Below, piece by piece: positions 27,999-38,600 of a stretch of 64,000 nt of DNA. The notes beneath the pieces are model-generated. The model did not search any database, was not told the origin of the DNA, and worked only from the letters and a program-made list of their open reading frames with translations. The stretch is from the NCBI GenBank assembly GCA_016937945.1, contig JAFGVP010000006.1, positions 16,899 through 80,898 of the forward strand. The letters are read 5' to 3'. Source of the DNA: Pontiellaceae bacterium (GTDB lineage Bacteria > Verrucomicrobiota > Kiritimatiellia > Kiritimatiellales > Pontiellaceae). Made by a program: the position numbers and the translations under genes. Within the stretch, counting starts at the first letter, position 1. Each line of letters starts with the position of its first letter.

Positions 27999-29120
27999 TT
28001 ACGGACGAATATTACGCCGGTGATAATGCATGCTGAATTCCTGTTTGCTGTTGGCCGCCAGCTCGATTTCAAACTTCAGGGTTGAGGCGTCGTCGAGTGT
28101 ATATTCCATATTGCATGCCTCCATGTCCCACTGCCCGTCGATGTGCTGGATCAGGGTCAGTCGTGCGGGGGTATCCTTGAAGTTTTCGATGGTGGCGGTG
28201 ATCAGCTCATCCGTGTCGTGAAGCACGATTTTTCCGTCATTGTTGCGGCGGATGTTGATTTGCTTGTCGTTCATTTTTTTCTGTACCACGGTGATGTCGC
28301 GGCTGTCGCCGATATAGATTTTCATCGCTTCGCCCACCGGAACCGGCTGGGTATTATCCTCGCCCAGCACAATCGTGCCGCCGCGTCCGTCGTCCTGATA
28401 AACCCGGGCTTTGCCGCCGTTGAGCGCAAATTCACCGAGTCCGTTTGCTTTTGTGTTTTTGATCACATAGGAGACCGGAATGCCGACATTGCCTCCGACA
28501 TACTCCGGATCCCACGGCAGGGCGGCGGCGTCAAAGGTCCATACCTTCTCGACGGCGATTTCGCCCGGCGAGAGAAAGAGCAACTGCTTGGTTTCCTCGT
28601 GCTGGATGCCGCGCTCGAAGGCTTCGCCGTAGTCGAGCAGGACGCGGGCGTTTTCGAAATCTTCGCCCGAAAAGTTGCGCAGTACCAGATGGCTCTTGAA
28701 ATCGACCTGTGTTTCATTCTTGTCGGCTACCAGTTTATAAGTCACGAGCCGGTCAATGTTGTACAGCAGGTAGGAAATCCGAACGGTTTCCTGCACGGCT
28801 TCCGCACTGCTGATTTCCCACACCAGCGCCTGTTCATTCGGCGGATAGCTGACGTTGAGCAGAGTGACGGAATCCGGGTGATCGATCACCTGCAGCCGGA
28901 TGGAGTCGGCATCAATGCTCACGCCGTTCCACGAAAAGTCCACCTGGTTGAGGCCTTGCTGCAGGGTGAGTACGCGCTCCTCCTCAATCAGTGTGACCGT
29001 GGGATTGTCGAGCCGGATGTCGGTGTCGGCGCGTTCCGGCAAGGCGACCATTTTGATGCGGGCCGTTGCCGATGTGGCCGTGAGTGCTGCGATAGCCAGT
29101 ATGACGGTTAAATATTTCAT
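27999..29120 (-). CDS. Secreted DUF4139-related protein (third gene of family in operon)
   Basis: A 373-aa exported beta-rich protein, related along its length to the next two upstream products but shorter. Signal peptide MKYLTVILAIAALTATSATA, then the shared blocks RVLTLQQGLNQVDFSW, DSVTLLNVSYPP, LVLRNFSGEDFENARVLLDYGE and TATIENFKDTPARLTL. The C-terminal part resembles DUF4139. Function unknown; presumably periplasmic or outer-membrane associated. It lies 18 bp after the second DUF4139 gene and before a strong terminator. Confidence 0.78.
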   Translation of the reverse strand: MKYLTVILAIAALTATSATARIKMVALPERADTDIRLDNPTVTLIEEERVLTLQQGLNQVDFSWNGVSIDADSIRLQVIDHPDSVTLLNVSYPPNEQALVWEISSAEAVQETVRISYLLYNIDRLVTYKLVADKNETQVDFKSHLVLRNFSGEDFENARVLLDYGEAFERGIQHEETKQLLFLSPGEIAVEKVWTFDAAALPWDPEYVGGNVGIPVSYVIKNTKANGLGEFALNGGKARVYQDDGRGGTIVLGEDNTQPVPVGEAMKIYIGDSRDITVVQKKMNDKQINIRRNNDGKIVLHDTDELITATIENFKDTPARLTLIQHIDGQWDMEACNMEYTLDDASTLKFEIELAANSKQEFSMHYHRRNIRP

Positions 29121-29138
29121 GATATTCTCCGGTTAAAA

Positions 29139-30479
29139 TTAAAAGCGGTTTTCGCCAAGGCGGGTGGTGAGGGTGTAGGTGAAGGTCTTTACCGACTCCG
29201 CCGGCAGTTCGAGGGTAAACTTGACGGTGTCCGAGTCGTCTTTTTCGAAGGTTCCGAAATCGCCGGCCTTTTCGAGCGTCCAGTAGGGGGTATGGAAGTT
29301 CCGCTTAATTTCGACCTTTACCGGGACATTGCGCGTATTGCGCACTTCGATCCGGAAGTCGTAGGTCGTATCCCAGCCACTGACATTTCCCTCATTATTG
29401 AAGCGGAAATTGCCGGTCGCAACCTTCATCAGTTTCGGCTCAACGATCACATCCTGAACTCCGCCCAGATCGAGTTCCACCTTTTCGCCGACGGGAATAT
29501 ATTTAAAATTCGACTGTCCTTCGTAGGCCAGATGTTCGTTTTCGCCCGTACTGCGATAAACCTTCATTGCACCGCCGGGAATCGGGGTTTCGCCCAGGGC
29601 ATGATCGGTATCATTCGTGAAACTCAGAAAACGGCGCGTCTGCATACCATAGCGATCTTCTTCGTATTTATAGAGGTTTTTCACCGGGATTTCCGAAACG
29701 TCAAAACTCGGCAGGCGCTTGGACCACGTGTTCGGAATCGTTTCCGTTCCCTCGATCGTATAAAGAAAATATTCGCTCAGGCCCTCCTTGACGATTTCTT
29801 TGGGAGCTTCGTCCAGAGCGATGCTTTTCACAATGCGGGAACTGGGTTTGCTGAGTTTCATTTTAGGGCGCTCAATAGCACCACTATCGTAACTATAATA
29901 ATCGAGTGTAATCTCCCCCGGTCTTCCATACGGCGGTTGCTGTTGGGCGAGCTGGGCAATCTGGTCGATCAGGTGCACCTGTCCGACAATCAGCCGGACC
30001 TGAGCATTTTCATAATCCTCGCCGCTGTTGTTGGTGACGCGTACATAGCCCTGCAGGCGCAGGCTGGTTTCGTCCGGCGACAGCGTTCCCATGTAGAATG
30101 CCCGCCACGACAGGCCGCTGGTGAGGTAGCTGATCTCCACCGGCGACTTCCCGCTGATCCGGCTGTTCACGTTCCAGAGCCCGAGGTTGTTGACGCGCGG
30201 CGGATAAACCAGGTCCTGAATATCGATCCGGTCCGCGTTGGCCTTGGGAATCATCTCCAGGCTGGTCGGATCAATCAGCGTGTTTTCCCATGAAAACTGC
30301 AGTTTATTATCCCCTTCCTTCAGGGTCAGGTCGCGCTGCTCGCGCACCAGGGTCATATCGGCCGAGTTATAGATGGTCAGCTGGACGGTATCACGCGTCG
30401 GGATCGTGACCAGATCCACCTTGGCCTGTGCCGCGCCGCACAGCGCCGCTGTTACGAGGATGGTTGCTGTTCGTTTCAT
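29139..30479 (-). CDS. Secreted DUF4139 protein
   Basis: A 446-aa exported protein. Signal peptide MKRTATILVTAALCGAAQA, then TIPTRDTVQLTIYNSADMTL, REQRDLTLKEGDNKLQFSW, a DUF4139 core with YLTSGLSWRAFYMGTL, RVTNNSGEDYENAQVRLIVG, and the C-terminal repeat-like block PIPGGAMKVYRSTGENEHLAYEG cut here for length. It aligns closely with the external part of the anti-sigma factor encoded just upstream, suggesting duplication. The ATG at 30479 gives the signal peptide; 30503 would extend it. Role unknown; possibly ligand or partner of the signalling receptor. Confidence 0.82.
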   Translation of the reverse strand: MKRTATILVTAALCGAAQAKVDLVTIPTRDTVQLTIYNSADMTLVREQRDLTLKEGDNKLQFSWENTLIDPTSLEMIPKANADRIDIQDLVYPPRVNNLGLWNVNSRISGKSPVEISYLTSGLSWRAFYMGTLSPDETSLRLQGYVRVTNNSGEDYENAQVRLIVGQVHLIDQIAQLAQQQPPYGRPGEITLDYYSYDSGAIERPKMKLSKPSSRIVKSIALDEAPKEIVKEGLSEYFLYTIEGTETIPNTWSKRLPSFDVSEIPVKNLYKYEEDRYGMQTRRFLSFTNDTDHALGETPIPGGAMKVYRSTGENEHLAYEGQSNFKYIPVGEKVELDLGGVQDVIVEPKLMKVATGNFRFNNEGNVSGWDTTYDFRIEVRNTRNVPVKVEIKRNFHTPYWTLEKAGDFGTFEKDDSDTVKFTLELPAESVKTFTYTLTTRLGENRF

Positions 30480-30486
30480 ATTCACC

Positions 30487-32316
30487 TCATTTTCGTGTTC
30501 CATGACGAACGGTCAGTTCGTAGTTGATTCTCTTCTTGCTCCACGGTTCGAGCCGGACGGTAAAGCGAATGTGTCCGGCATCATATTTTTCAAACGGATC
30601 ATCCGTGCGGAGATTCCAGTCGTTTGATCCGGTGGCGCGCGTGATCTCCACTTCAACCGGCAGATCACGCGTGTTATTGATCTCAATGGTCCAGTTGGTA
30701 GTTTCATCCCAGCCGGAGATCTCGCCATCGGAATTAAACTGATAGGTATCCGTGCGGGTGCGCATCAGTCTGGGTTCCACAACGACCTGCTGCGCCGGAC
30801 CGAGCTCCAGCTCCACCTCCTCGCCGACCGGGATATATTTAATACCGGTGGCGCCGATGTAGCTCAGGTCGTATACGGAGTTTCCAGCTCTTTCTACATT
30901 GCGAAACATCCGAACAAAGCCGTTTGGTAACGGCGTTTCGCCGAGCTTGCAGGTTTCGGTGTTGGCGAAGGAGAGGAATCGGATTGCGTTGGGGCCCCAT
31001 CGCTCTTCGTCAAATTTATAGAGATTAGTTACGCCGATTTCCTGCACATCGAACGATGGCAGTCGCTTACCCCAACCGTCCGGGATCGTTTCGTGCCCTT
31101 CGATCGTGTAGAGCTGGTATTCGCTCAGCGCCTGTTTGATGATTTCCCTCTTAAAGAACGCGGATTTATCCACGACCTGACCACTCCAGCTATAGGAAGA
31201 GATAAACGATACGGATCCTTCCAGATCCATAATCTCTGGTACGCCTCCCATCGAAGCAAGGGCTCCAGACGTGGGCTGGATCCCGTCTGGGGCGCCGTAT
31301 GGATATTGCCGTTGTGCCAACGCAACGATCTTTTCTTCCAGATTGATTTCCCCGACGACGAGGCGGGTCTGGGCGTTTTCGTAGTCTTCACCGCTGGCGT
31401 TGTCGACGCGGACAAAAGAGCGCAGTTGCATGGTTTGTTCGTCCGGCGCGAGCGTGGCTTCGTAAAAGGCTTTCCATTGAAGTCCGCAGGTAAAATAGGT
31501 CAGCTCAAATTCGGCCTCGCCGTCAAATTCGGAAAAGATGGTCCAGCGCGCGAGTTCGTTGAGGCGCGGCGGATAGACCAGCTGGGTAATCTCGATTTGG
31601 TCGGCGTGGGTCTTTGGTTCGAGCGACAGCGAGGTCGGATCGATCTGCGTATTGCTCCACATAAACTGCAGCCAGTTCCAGCCGCGCTTGAGGGTCAGTC
31701 TGCGGGTTTCGCGCACCAGCGTCAGGTCTTCGGCGTTGTAGATCGTCAGCTGCACGTCGTCGCGTCGCGGCAGTATGTTTAGCTCGATATTGCTGGCCGG
31801 AGCGAACGGCTTTTCGGCGCGCAGTTCGGCGAGGGAAGGGACGGCTCGCTGAGTTGTCCGCTCCGTCAGGGCAGGCGGGCCGCCTGCGGTACGGTCGGGT
31901 TTTGCAGGCGGGCCGCCTGCGGTACGGTCTTGTTTTGCAGGCGGGCCGCTTGCGGTACGGTCGGGTTTGGGGAGGAAGAATTTACTGTGGGCGGTTTGCG
32001 GAGGGGTCGGTGCTGGGTCTTTGACTAAGTTGATCCCGAAAACTATGGCAATACTTGCGGCTGCCGCGAGAAGGGCAACGGTGCGGAATGGAATAGTTTT
32101 TCGCGGCGGTTTTGCACGCAGTACTTCGGCAATGAGTTTTTCGGGAACTTCGGGCTGAACCTTCAGGAGATCGAGCGCGGCAAACTGTCGCCGGATTTGT
32201 TCGAGTCCGGCGCTGCATTCGGCGCAGGTTCCGAGGTGGGCCGTGATTTCTTCCGCCGGCCCGTTTTCAAGCAGGCCGAAGTGATAGTCGCGGAGCTGGT
32301 CGGTGTTATAATGCAT
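30487..32316 (-). CDS. Anti-sigma factor fused to an external DUF4139 domain
   Basis: A 609-aa membrane protein. The cytoplasmic N-terminus is a zinc anti-sigma domain with HxxxCxxC at His27, Cys31 and Cys34 (AHLGTCAEC). One transmembrane helix follows (76-98, VALLAAAASIAIVFGINLV), then a low-complexity linker (118-153) encoded by three tandem 33-bp repeats, then a DUF4139-type external domain (LNILPRRDDVQLTIYNAEDL, TYFTCGLQWKAFYEATL, RVDNASGEDYENAQTRLVVG). The ATG overlaps the sigma-factor stop. It should hold the sigma factor at the membrane and release it on an envelope signal; this is inference from domain order. Confidence 0.88.
   Translation of the reverse strand: MHYNTDQLRDYHFGLLENGPAEEITAHLGTCAECSAGLEQIRRQFAALDLLKVQPEVPEKLIAEVLRAKPPRKTIPFRTVALLAAAASIAIVFGINLVKDPAPTPPQTAHSKFFLPKPDRTASGPPAKQDRTAGGPPAKPDRTAGGPPALTERTTQRAVPSLAELRAEKPFAPASNIELNILPRRDDVQLTIYNAEDLTLVRETRRLTLKRGWNWLQFMWSNTQIDPTSLSLEPKTHADQIEITQLVYPPRLNELARWTIFSEFDGEAEFELTYFTCGLQWKAFYEATLAPDEQTMQLRSFVRVDNASGEDYENAQTRLVVGEINLEEKIVALAQRQYPYGAPDGIQPTSGALASMGGVPEIMDLEGSVSFISSYSWSGQVVDKSAFFKREIIKQALSEYQLYTIEGHETIPDGWGKRLPSFDVQEIGVTNLYKFDEERWGPNAIRFLSFANTETCKLGETPLPNGFVRMFRNVERAGNSVYDLSYIGATGIKYIPVGEEVELELGPAQQVVVEPRLMRTRTDTYQFNSDGEISGWDETTNWTIEINNTRDLPVEVEITRATGSNDWNLRTDDPFEKYDAGHIRFTVRLEPWSKKRINYELTVRHGTRK
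31871..31969. repeat. Three tandem 33-bp palindromic repeats inside the anti-sigma gene
   Basis: Units at 31871-31903, 31904-31936 and 31937-31969 differ by only a few bases. Each has a GC-rich palindrome (GCAGGCGG, one base, CCGCCTGC), decayed by one base in the third. They encode the repeated linker motif DRTAGGPPAK in frame. The palindrome looks like a dispersed REP-type element that has been captured by the coding region. Confidence 0.85.
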
Positions 32317-32867
32317 CACAGAACCCCTCCCTTTGGCAGTTGAGTGGAGAGCTTTTTCAGGGCGCGGGACATATGGGACTTCACGGTGCCGAGTGAGCAG
32401 CCCATGATTTGCGCGACTTCCGGATAGGTGTGTCCCTGATAGTAGGCCAGAACCAGCGCGGCCCGCTGCTGCGGCGGAAGGGTTTCAAGTGCGGCCTGCA
32501 CAACCTGCCGCAGTTCGCTTTGCTCCGCATGGTCGGATGGATCGTGTGCGTCGGAGCGGGCGGTATCCTCGTTTTCGAACGGTTCGGTCTGGAGGCGTCG
32601 TGCGTTGCGGCGCAGGCGGTCGACGGCAATTCGGGTGGCGATGGTGTAGAGCCATCCCTTGAATTTTGCGCCGGACCGGTAGGTGTGCGCCTTGCGATGC
32701 ACCCGCAGGAAGGTTTCCTGAAAGCAGTCTTCCGCGATTTCGCTGTTTTGAACCATGCGCATGAGGTAGCCGTACAACAGGTTCCGGTATCGATGGACGA
32801 GGGTCGGGAACGCGGATTCGTCGCCGTCCCGGTACGCTTCCATAAGAAGTTCGTCTGTCCGCTCCAT
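32316..32867 (-). CDS. ECF (sigma-70 family) RNA polymerase sigma factor
   Basis: A 183-aa extracytoplasmic-function sigma factor. Region 2 is seen as GDESAFPTLVHRYRNLLYGY, AEDCFQETFLRVHR and FKGWLYTIATRIAVDRLRR; region 4 as LETLPPQQRAALVLAYYQGH and the helix-turn-helix MGCSLGTVKSHMSRALKKL. The acidic linker between them is long (ENEDTARSDAHDPSDHAEQ). ATG 32867 is preferred to the TTG just before it. The anti-sigma gene overlaps its stop, and two DUF4139 genes follow, presumably its regulon in part. Confidence 0.93.
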   Translation of the reverse strand: MERTDELLMEAYRDGDESAFPTLVHRYRNLLYGYLMRMVQNSEIAEDCFQETFLRVHRKAHTYRSGAKFKGWLYTIATRIAVDRLRRNARRLQTEPFENEDTARSDAHDPSDHAEQSELRQVVQAALETLPPQQRAALVLAYYQGHTYPEVAQIMGCSLGTVKSHMSRALKKLSTQLPKGGVL

Positions 32868-33045
32868 CAAAATTTGCCTGTTCCTTTACCTGCTCATACG
32901 CCTGCCGAGCCGATCCAGTTTACACAAAGAGACAAAAAAGTTCATGAGGAATGTCGGGCGATTCGGAAAAGTGCGAATTCCCGCTTCCAAAACAGGAGCG
33001 CTTCGGCGAATAATATGGGCCGTTTTATTAACAAAGGGGCACGTT

Positions 33046-34314
33046 ATGCTGGATATTCGTTTTGTTCGTGAAAATGCTGAAGCCGTGAAGGCCGCCATGG
33101 CCAATCGTAATGCCGATGTGGATGTAGACGCCGTGCTGGCGCTCGATTCCCGCCGGCGCGCCATTGTTGCCGAGGCCGAAGAGCTGAAGGCCGAGCGCAA
33201 CCGTATTTCCAAAAGCATCGGCCAGATGATCAAGGAGGGCGGCAATCCTGAAGAGATCAAGGCGCAGGTCCGCGAAATGGGCGACAAAATTTCCGCGTTC
33301 GACGAAGAGCTCCGCGAAGTCGATGCAAAGCTCCGCGAAAGTCTGCTCTTTATTCCCAACATGCCGTCTGCGACCACGCCGGTCGGCAAGGATGAAAACG
33401 ATAATCCGGTGGTCCGTTCCTGGGGCGAAAAGAAATCCTTTGATTTTGAGCCGAAGCCGCATTGGGATCTGGGAACTGCGCTGGGCATGTTTGATTTTGA
33501 GCGCGGCGCCAAGATTGCCGGCTCCGGCTTCCCGCTGTTCAAGGGGCGGGGTGCCAAGCTGGAGCGCGCACTGATCCAGTTCATGCTCGATCTGCATACC
33601 GAGGAAAACGGGTACACGGAAATTGCGCCGCCGTTCATGTGCAACGCCACCGCCATGACCGGCACCGGCCAGCTGCCGAAGTTTGCCGAAGACATGTATA
33701 ACGTGCAGCTCGACGAGCTCTATCCGATCCCGACCGCCGAAGTGCCGGTCACCAATATGTACGGCAACGAAATCCTCGATCAGAAACTGCCGATCTGCCA
33801 TACCGCCTACACGCCCTGCTTCCGTCGCGAAGCCGGTTCCGCCGGCAAGGATACGCGCGGACTGCTGCGCGTTCATCAGTTTGACAAGGTCGAGCTGGTC
33901 AAGTTTACCACGCCCGAAACCTCCGAAGAGGAGCATGAAAAGCTGACGGCCGATGCCGAAAAGGTGCTGCAGAAGCTGGGCCTGCACTATCGCGTGATCG
34001 AGCTCTGCACCGGCGACATCGGATTCAGTGCCGCCAAGTGCTACGACATCGAGCTGTGGGCGCCGGCGCAGGATAAGTGGCTGGAAGTGTCCTCCTGCTC
34101 CAACTTCAAGGATTACCAGGCGCGCCGCGCCAACATCCGCTACCGCGGTGAAGACGGTAAACCGGCGTTTGTGCACACGCTCAACGGCTCCGGCGTCGCA
34201 TTGCCGCGCCTTGTGATCGCCATCATGGAAAACTATCAGAATGCCGACGGCTCCATTGATCTGCCGGAAGCGCTCTGGTCCTACATGGGCGGCCTGCAGA
34301 AGCTGGAAGTTTAA
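33046..34314 (+). CDS. serS: Seryl-tRNA synthetase
   Basis: Class II synthetase that charges tRNA-Ser. The 422-aa protein has the N-terminal tRNA-binding coiled coil (residues about 1-110, [20 protein letters not shown]), motif 2 ([20 protein letters not shown]), the serine/ATP site ([20 protein letters not shown]) and motif 3 ([19 protein letters not shown]). The start at 33046 follows AAAGGGG; the longer frame from 32944 is not supported. Its TAA overlaps the TAA of the convergent ABM gene. Confidence 0.96.
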   Translation: MLDIRFVRENAEAVKAAMANRNADVDVDAVLALDSRRRAIVAEAEELKAERNRISKSIGQMIKEGGNPEEIKAQVREMGDKISAFDEELREVDAKLRESLLFIPNMPSATTPVGKDENDNPVVRSWGEKKSFDFEPKPHWDLGTALGMFDFERGAKIAGSGFPLFKGRGAKLERALIQFMLDLHTEENGYTEIAPPFMCNATAMTGTGQLPKFAEDMYNVQLDELYPIPTAEVPVTNMYGNEILDQKLPICHTAYTPCFRREAGSAGKDTRGLLRVHQFDKVELVKFTTPETSEEEHEKLTADAEKVLQKLGLHYRVIELCTGDIGFSAAKCYDIELWAPAQDKWLEVSSCSNFKDYQARRANIRYRGEDGKPAFVHTLNGSGVALPRLVIAIMENYQNADGSIDLPEALWSYMGGLQKLEV

Positions 34315-34628
34315 ACGGCTGAATCCCAGCCGAATTCGTTCGGAACAATGTTGCTGAATTTGGTGCTCGAGCGGGGCTCGGCCATCATGTCGGCCACGGT
34401 GTCGCGCCAGGTGGCATAGTGGGCGGTTTCCTTGTGCTTTGCCGCGTCTTCCGGTTCCCGGTAGACTTCGACGAGAACGAAACGGGTGGGATCATCCTGC
34501 TGTTCGAGGAAATCAAACCGCGCAATACCCTCTTCCTGAATAGAGTTTTCCGCGTTGGCAACGGTTGCGGCTTTGAAGGCTTCGATGCACTCCGGCTTCA
34601 CGTGAATGAATACATGGACGATAAACAT
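34311..34628 (-). CDS. ABM-domain (antibiotic biosynthesis monooxygenase/LsrG-like) protein
   Basis: A 105-aa dimeric alpha-beta barrel of the ABM family: [37 protein letters not shown], and the [22 protein letters not shown] block. Family members act on quinones, haem or autoinducer-2-phosphate (LsrG). The substrate here is unknown. The gap to the acyltransferase gene downstream is 15 bases of stop-start context on the same strand. Confidence 0.83.
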   Translation of the reverse strand: MFIVHVFIHVKPECIEAFKAATVANAENSIQEEGIARFDFLEQQDDPTRFVLVEVYREPEDAAKHKETAHYATWRDTVADMMAEPRSSTKFSNIVPNEFGWDSAV

Positions 34629-34643
34629 GGCCGTCTCCTCTGG

Positions 34644-35540
34644 TTATTTGTTCAGGACCCATCGCTTGTTGTGCCAGAAATACTGTTCCGGCGTTTTCAG
34701 AATTTCTGCGGTAAAGGCGTTCATGATTTCCTGCATCATGCGCTCCTGATCCGCATCGCGGTCGGCAGCCTCCGGATCGGACCGGATGGGATCAAGCAGG
34801 ACGGCGTCGTGCTTCGTCCAGCCGATGCGCCGGACAAAGATCGGGTAGATCGGGCAGTCGGCCAGCTGGGCAAAGTGGGCGGCTCCGGGCGCAATCGTAG
34901 CCTTGCCGTTCAGGAAGTCGACGGTAACGCCTCGGTTTTTGGAATTAATGTCCGGCAGGATCGCGAGGATTTTTCCCTGCTTGATCCGGTCGGCCACGCC
35001 TTTCCAGATTTTTGATTCGCGGTGCAGGACCTCCAGATTAAACGAGCGGCGCATCTTGTTGATGTAGTTGTTCAGCAGCGGATTTTTCTGTTTGCGGACA
35101 ATTACAAAAAGCGGGAATCCCAACAGGTCGCCAGCAATCCCGGCGATTTCCCAGTTCCCCATGTGCGGCGTGGCGAGGATAAAGCCGTTTTCGCAATCAT
35201 CAAGAATACGACGCAGATCACCCTCCAGACTCGCCAGCGGCATTTTCCGGATTTTATCGGTAGTCAGTTTGGTAAAGCGGAACCCGTCGATGGCATTGAA
35301 AACCAGATTGCGCCAGGCCAGCCAGGCAACGCGCCGGACCGCTTTTTCGTCCGCTTTCGGTCCCAGCACCTGCCGGACCCGTTGTCGCGTGCGTTTGACG
35401 TGCACCCGCCCGATAAAGTGCGATGCCGCCGCCACCAGCCAGCCGAGCGACAGGGCAACGCGCAACGGAAGTATGCGAATCAGCCCGCCAAAGGTAACGA
35501 CGATGATGTATTCCAGAACGTGTGATGGTTTGTATTTCAT
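34644..35540 (-). CDS. Lysophospholipid acyltransferase family protein (LpxL/HtrB type)
   Basis: A 298-aa inner-membrane acyltransferase of the lipid A late-acylation family, which adds secondary acyl chains to lipid A precursors. It has an N-terminal hydrophobic segment (LEYIIVVTFGGLIRILPL), the catalytic HxxxxE motif in ATPHMGNWEIAG, and the conserved KNRGVTVDFLNGKATIAPGAA block that follows the second acyl-binding motif. The exact position acylated cannot be told. Suggests an LPS-bearing outer membrane. Confidence 0.87.
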   Translation of the reverse strand: MKYKPSHVLEYIIVVTFGGLIRILPLRVALSLGWLVAAASHFIGRVHVKRTRQRVRQVLGPKADEKAVRRVAWLAWRNLVFNAIDGFRFTKLTTDKIRKMPLASLEGDLRRILDDCENGFILATPHMGNWEIAGIAGDLLGFPLFVIVRKQKNPLLNNYINKMRRSFNLEVLHRESKIWKGVADRIKQGKILAILPDINSKNRGVTVDFLNGKATIAPGAAHFAQLADCPIYPIFVRRIGWTKHDAVLLDPIRSDPEAADRDADQERMMQEIMNAFTAEILKTPEQYFWHNKRWVLNK

Positions 35541-35625
35541 GAGCGTAAGAAGGGATTAGTCACCAGGCATAAGGCCCTGATGCATTGTCTTGCCTGTTTT
35601 CGGGTGCGGAAAATCATCTTATGTC

Positions 35626-38600
35626 CTATTGCTTTCTCTTATTCCATTTGCGTTCTGGCGGCGGGTTACGCAGAGCATCGGATTTTCCGGCAATATAGAC
35701 CAGTCCTTCGCCAATGGCATGCTCAACCTGTCGTTCAAATTCAGGGCTGGGGCGCACCCGGAAGGCGTGGTCGGCGTTGATAAACACCTTCTGGCCATCG
35801 ACAAACTCGATGCACAGGTTGAGCGGAATGCTTCCGGGGTGGGCATCCGTGATATTGCGCAGAATCTTTATCACCTGTTCATTAACGCCCATTTCCGGCA
35901 GATGAATGCTCACGCGGTCGCAAAAGAGGCTGGTGGCCTGTTCCAGCGGAAAGATTTCCATCACCTGCAGTTTCGTGTCGCCACCGTCCTCTTCCATCAT
36001 AATACCGCCGAACATCAATGTGGCATCGTCTGCCAGCAGGTCGCCATACTGTTCATACGGTCCGGGGAAAATGATGGCGCTGATGGAGCCTTCGAGCCCT
36101 TCAAGCCGGAAGGTGGCCATTGGCTTCTGATCCTTTTTGGTGAACAGCTTGCGCATTTCGGTCACCATTCCGCCGATGCGGGTCCGTGTTCCGGGGGGCA
36201 GTTTGGTGATATCCTTCATGCGCGTCAGGGCAAAGCGGTCCAGCGCCCATTCATGCTGCGCCAGCGGATGGCCGGAAATGTAAAACCCGATCAGCTCCTT
36301 TTCTGCAGCGAGCATGTCCGATTCCGACCACGGTTTCACTTCCGGCAGCTCTTCGTCGGAGCTTTCGCCTTTGCTCTCTTCGGTGTCGGCCAGCATGTCG
36401 AACATGGAGCACTGGCCGGACGCTTTGTCCTTGAGCGCTTCGGCCGCGCGGCCGATAGCGGTGTCGATCCCGGCAAAGAGGCGGGCGCGATGTACTCCGG
36501 TAAAGTCAAATGCGCCGGAACGGATCAGGTTTTCCAGCACCTTTTTATTGGCGGAGGGCACGCGTGCGCAAAAATCCATCAGGCCGGTATAGAGCCCGTT
36601 ATCGTCGCGTTCGCGTACGATATCGGCCACGACGCCTTCGCCGACCCCCTTGATCGCCGCCATGCCGAAGCGGATGCCGCTGCCGTCGGGAACGGCGTTA
36701 AAGCGGGCGATGGATTCGTTGACGCACGGCGCCATCACCTCAATGCCCACTTCTTTGGCCTCGCCGATAAAGCCGGTCAGCTTTTCGGAGTTGCCCATTT
36801 CACCCGAGAGCAGGGCCGCCATGAATTCAGCCGGATAATGCGCCTTCAGCCAGGCGGTCTGGTAGGTGACGAATCCGTACGCGGTGGAGTGCGACTTGTT
36901 GAAGCCGTACTGGGCAAACTTTTCGATATTGTCGAAAATCATGTTCGCCTGTTTTTCGGGAATCTGGTTGGCCGACAGGCAGCCGTCCACAAACTTGCCG
37001 CGCTGCTGCGCCATGACCTCCGGCTTTTTCTTGCCCATGGCGCGGCGCAGAATATCCCCTTCGCCCAGTGTAAAGCCGGCCAGGTCGCGCGCGGCCTGCT
37101 GGATCTGTTCCTGATAGACGATAATGCCGTTGGTCTCTTTCAGGATCGGCTCGAGAATCGGGTGGTCGTATTTAATCTCTTCCTGCCCGTGCTTTCGCTT
37201 GGTGTAGGTGGGAATAAACTGCATCGGACCCGGGCGGTAGAGGGCCAGAATGGCGATAATGTCTTCGATACAGTCCGGATTTACCTGCCGAAGCGTGTCG
37301 CGCATGCCGCCGGATTCCAACTGGAAGACGCCGACGGTGTCGCCGCGGGCCAGCAGCTCGAAGGTCTTCTGGTCGTCGATCGGCAGCTTTTCCGGATCAA
37401 TCGCAATACCGTGATTCCGTTTGATCAGGTCGCAGGCTTCATAAATGATCGTCAGGTTTTTCAGCCCGAGAAAGTCCATTTTCAGCAGGCCGATCTCCTC
37501 CGTCGGCCCTTTTTCGAACTGGACCACGGTCAGCTTTTCCTTGGGCTCAACCGTCAGCGGAATAATTTCAATGAGCGGTTTTTCCCCGATCACCACGCCG
37601 GCGGCGTGCATTCCGGTATGGCGGGGCAGGCCTTCGAGCAGGCGCGCATACCGCATGATGCGCCGGGCGTTTTCGTCGGTTTCCGTGGCCCGTTTGAAGT
37701 CCGGACTTTCCGCCAGCGCCTTCTCAAGGGTTGTTCCGGGCGTATCGGGAATCAGCTTGGCCAGCTTATCGCACTCCGGCAGCGGGATTTCGAGCACGCG
37801 GCCGAGGTCGCGCATCAGGGTCTTAGCGCCGAGCGTTCCGAAGGTGATAATCTGGGCCACGCAGTCGTGCCCGTATTTTTCGCGCACATACTGAATGACC
37901 TGATAGCGCTTGGTCGGGCAGAAGTCGATATCGAAGTCCGGCGGCGACACGCGGTCCGGATTGAGGAACCGTTCGAAAATCAGGCTGTATTTCAGCGGGT
38001 CGATCGTGGTGATTTCGAGCGAATAGGCCAGCAGTGATCCGGCGCCGGACCCGCGACCGGGCCCCACGGGAATGCCCTGTCGGCGGGCCCACTGGATAAA
38101 GTCGGCGACCACGAGGAAATAGTTGATGTAGTTGGTCTTAACAATCACGCTCACTTCATAGTAGAAGCGCTCGTTGATCTCTTTTTCCCGCTCGTCTTTC
38201 GGATTGTCCAGATCCTCGATATCGTAAAGTTTTTTCAAGCCGCGCTTTCCGAGGTGCACCAGATAGTCGAGGTCCTTGCTGAATCCGTCGGGTAAGGGAA
38301 ATTCCGGGAAATGGAGGTCCTCCGCCTTTTCCGGGAAGAAGAATTCCACGTTGCAGCGCCGGGCGATTTCGATGGTGTTGGAGATGGCCTCGGGATGGTC
38401 GGGAAACAAGGCAGCCATTTCGGCGCCGCTTTTCATGTAAAACTGGTCGCCTTCATAGCGGTGGCGATTGGGGTCGGCCACGAGATCGCCGCGCTGCAGG
38501 CAGATCAGGACGTCATGCGCCTCCGCGTGTTCCTTGCGGACATAGTGCACATCGTTGGTCGCCACCAGCGGCAGGCCGGTCCGTTTCGAAATTTCAATAA

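Noticed and set aside
35590..38037. 815-codon plus-strand open frame
   Set aside because: Lies entirely antisense to dnaE, whose motifs are intact on the minus strand; long antisense frames are a product of high GC at third positions.
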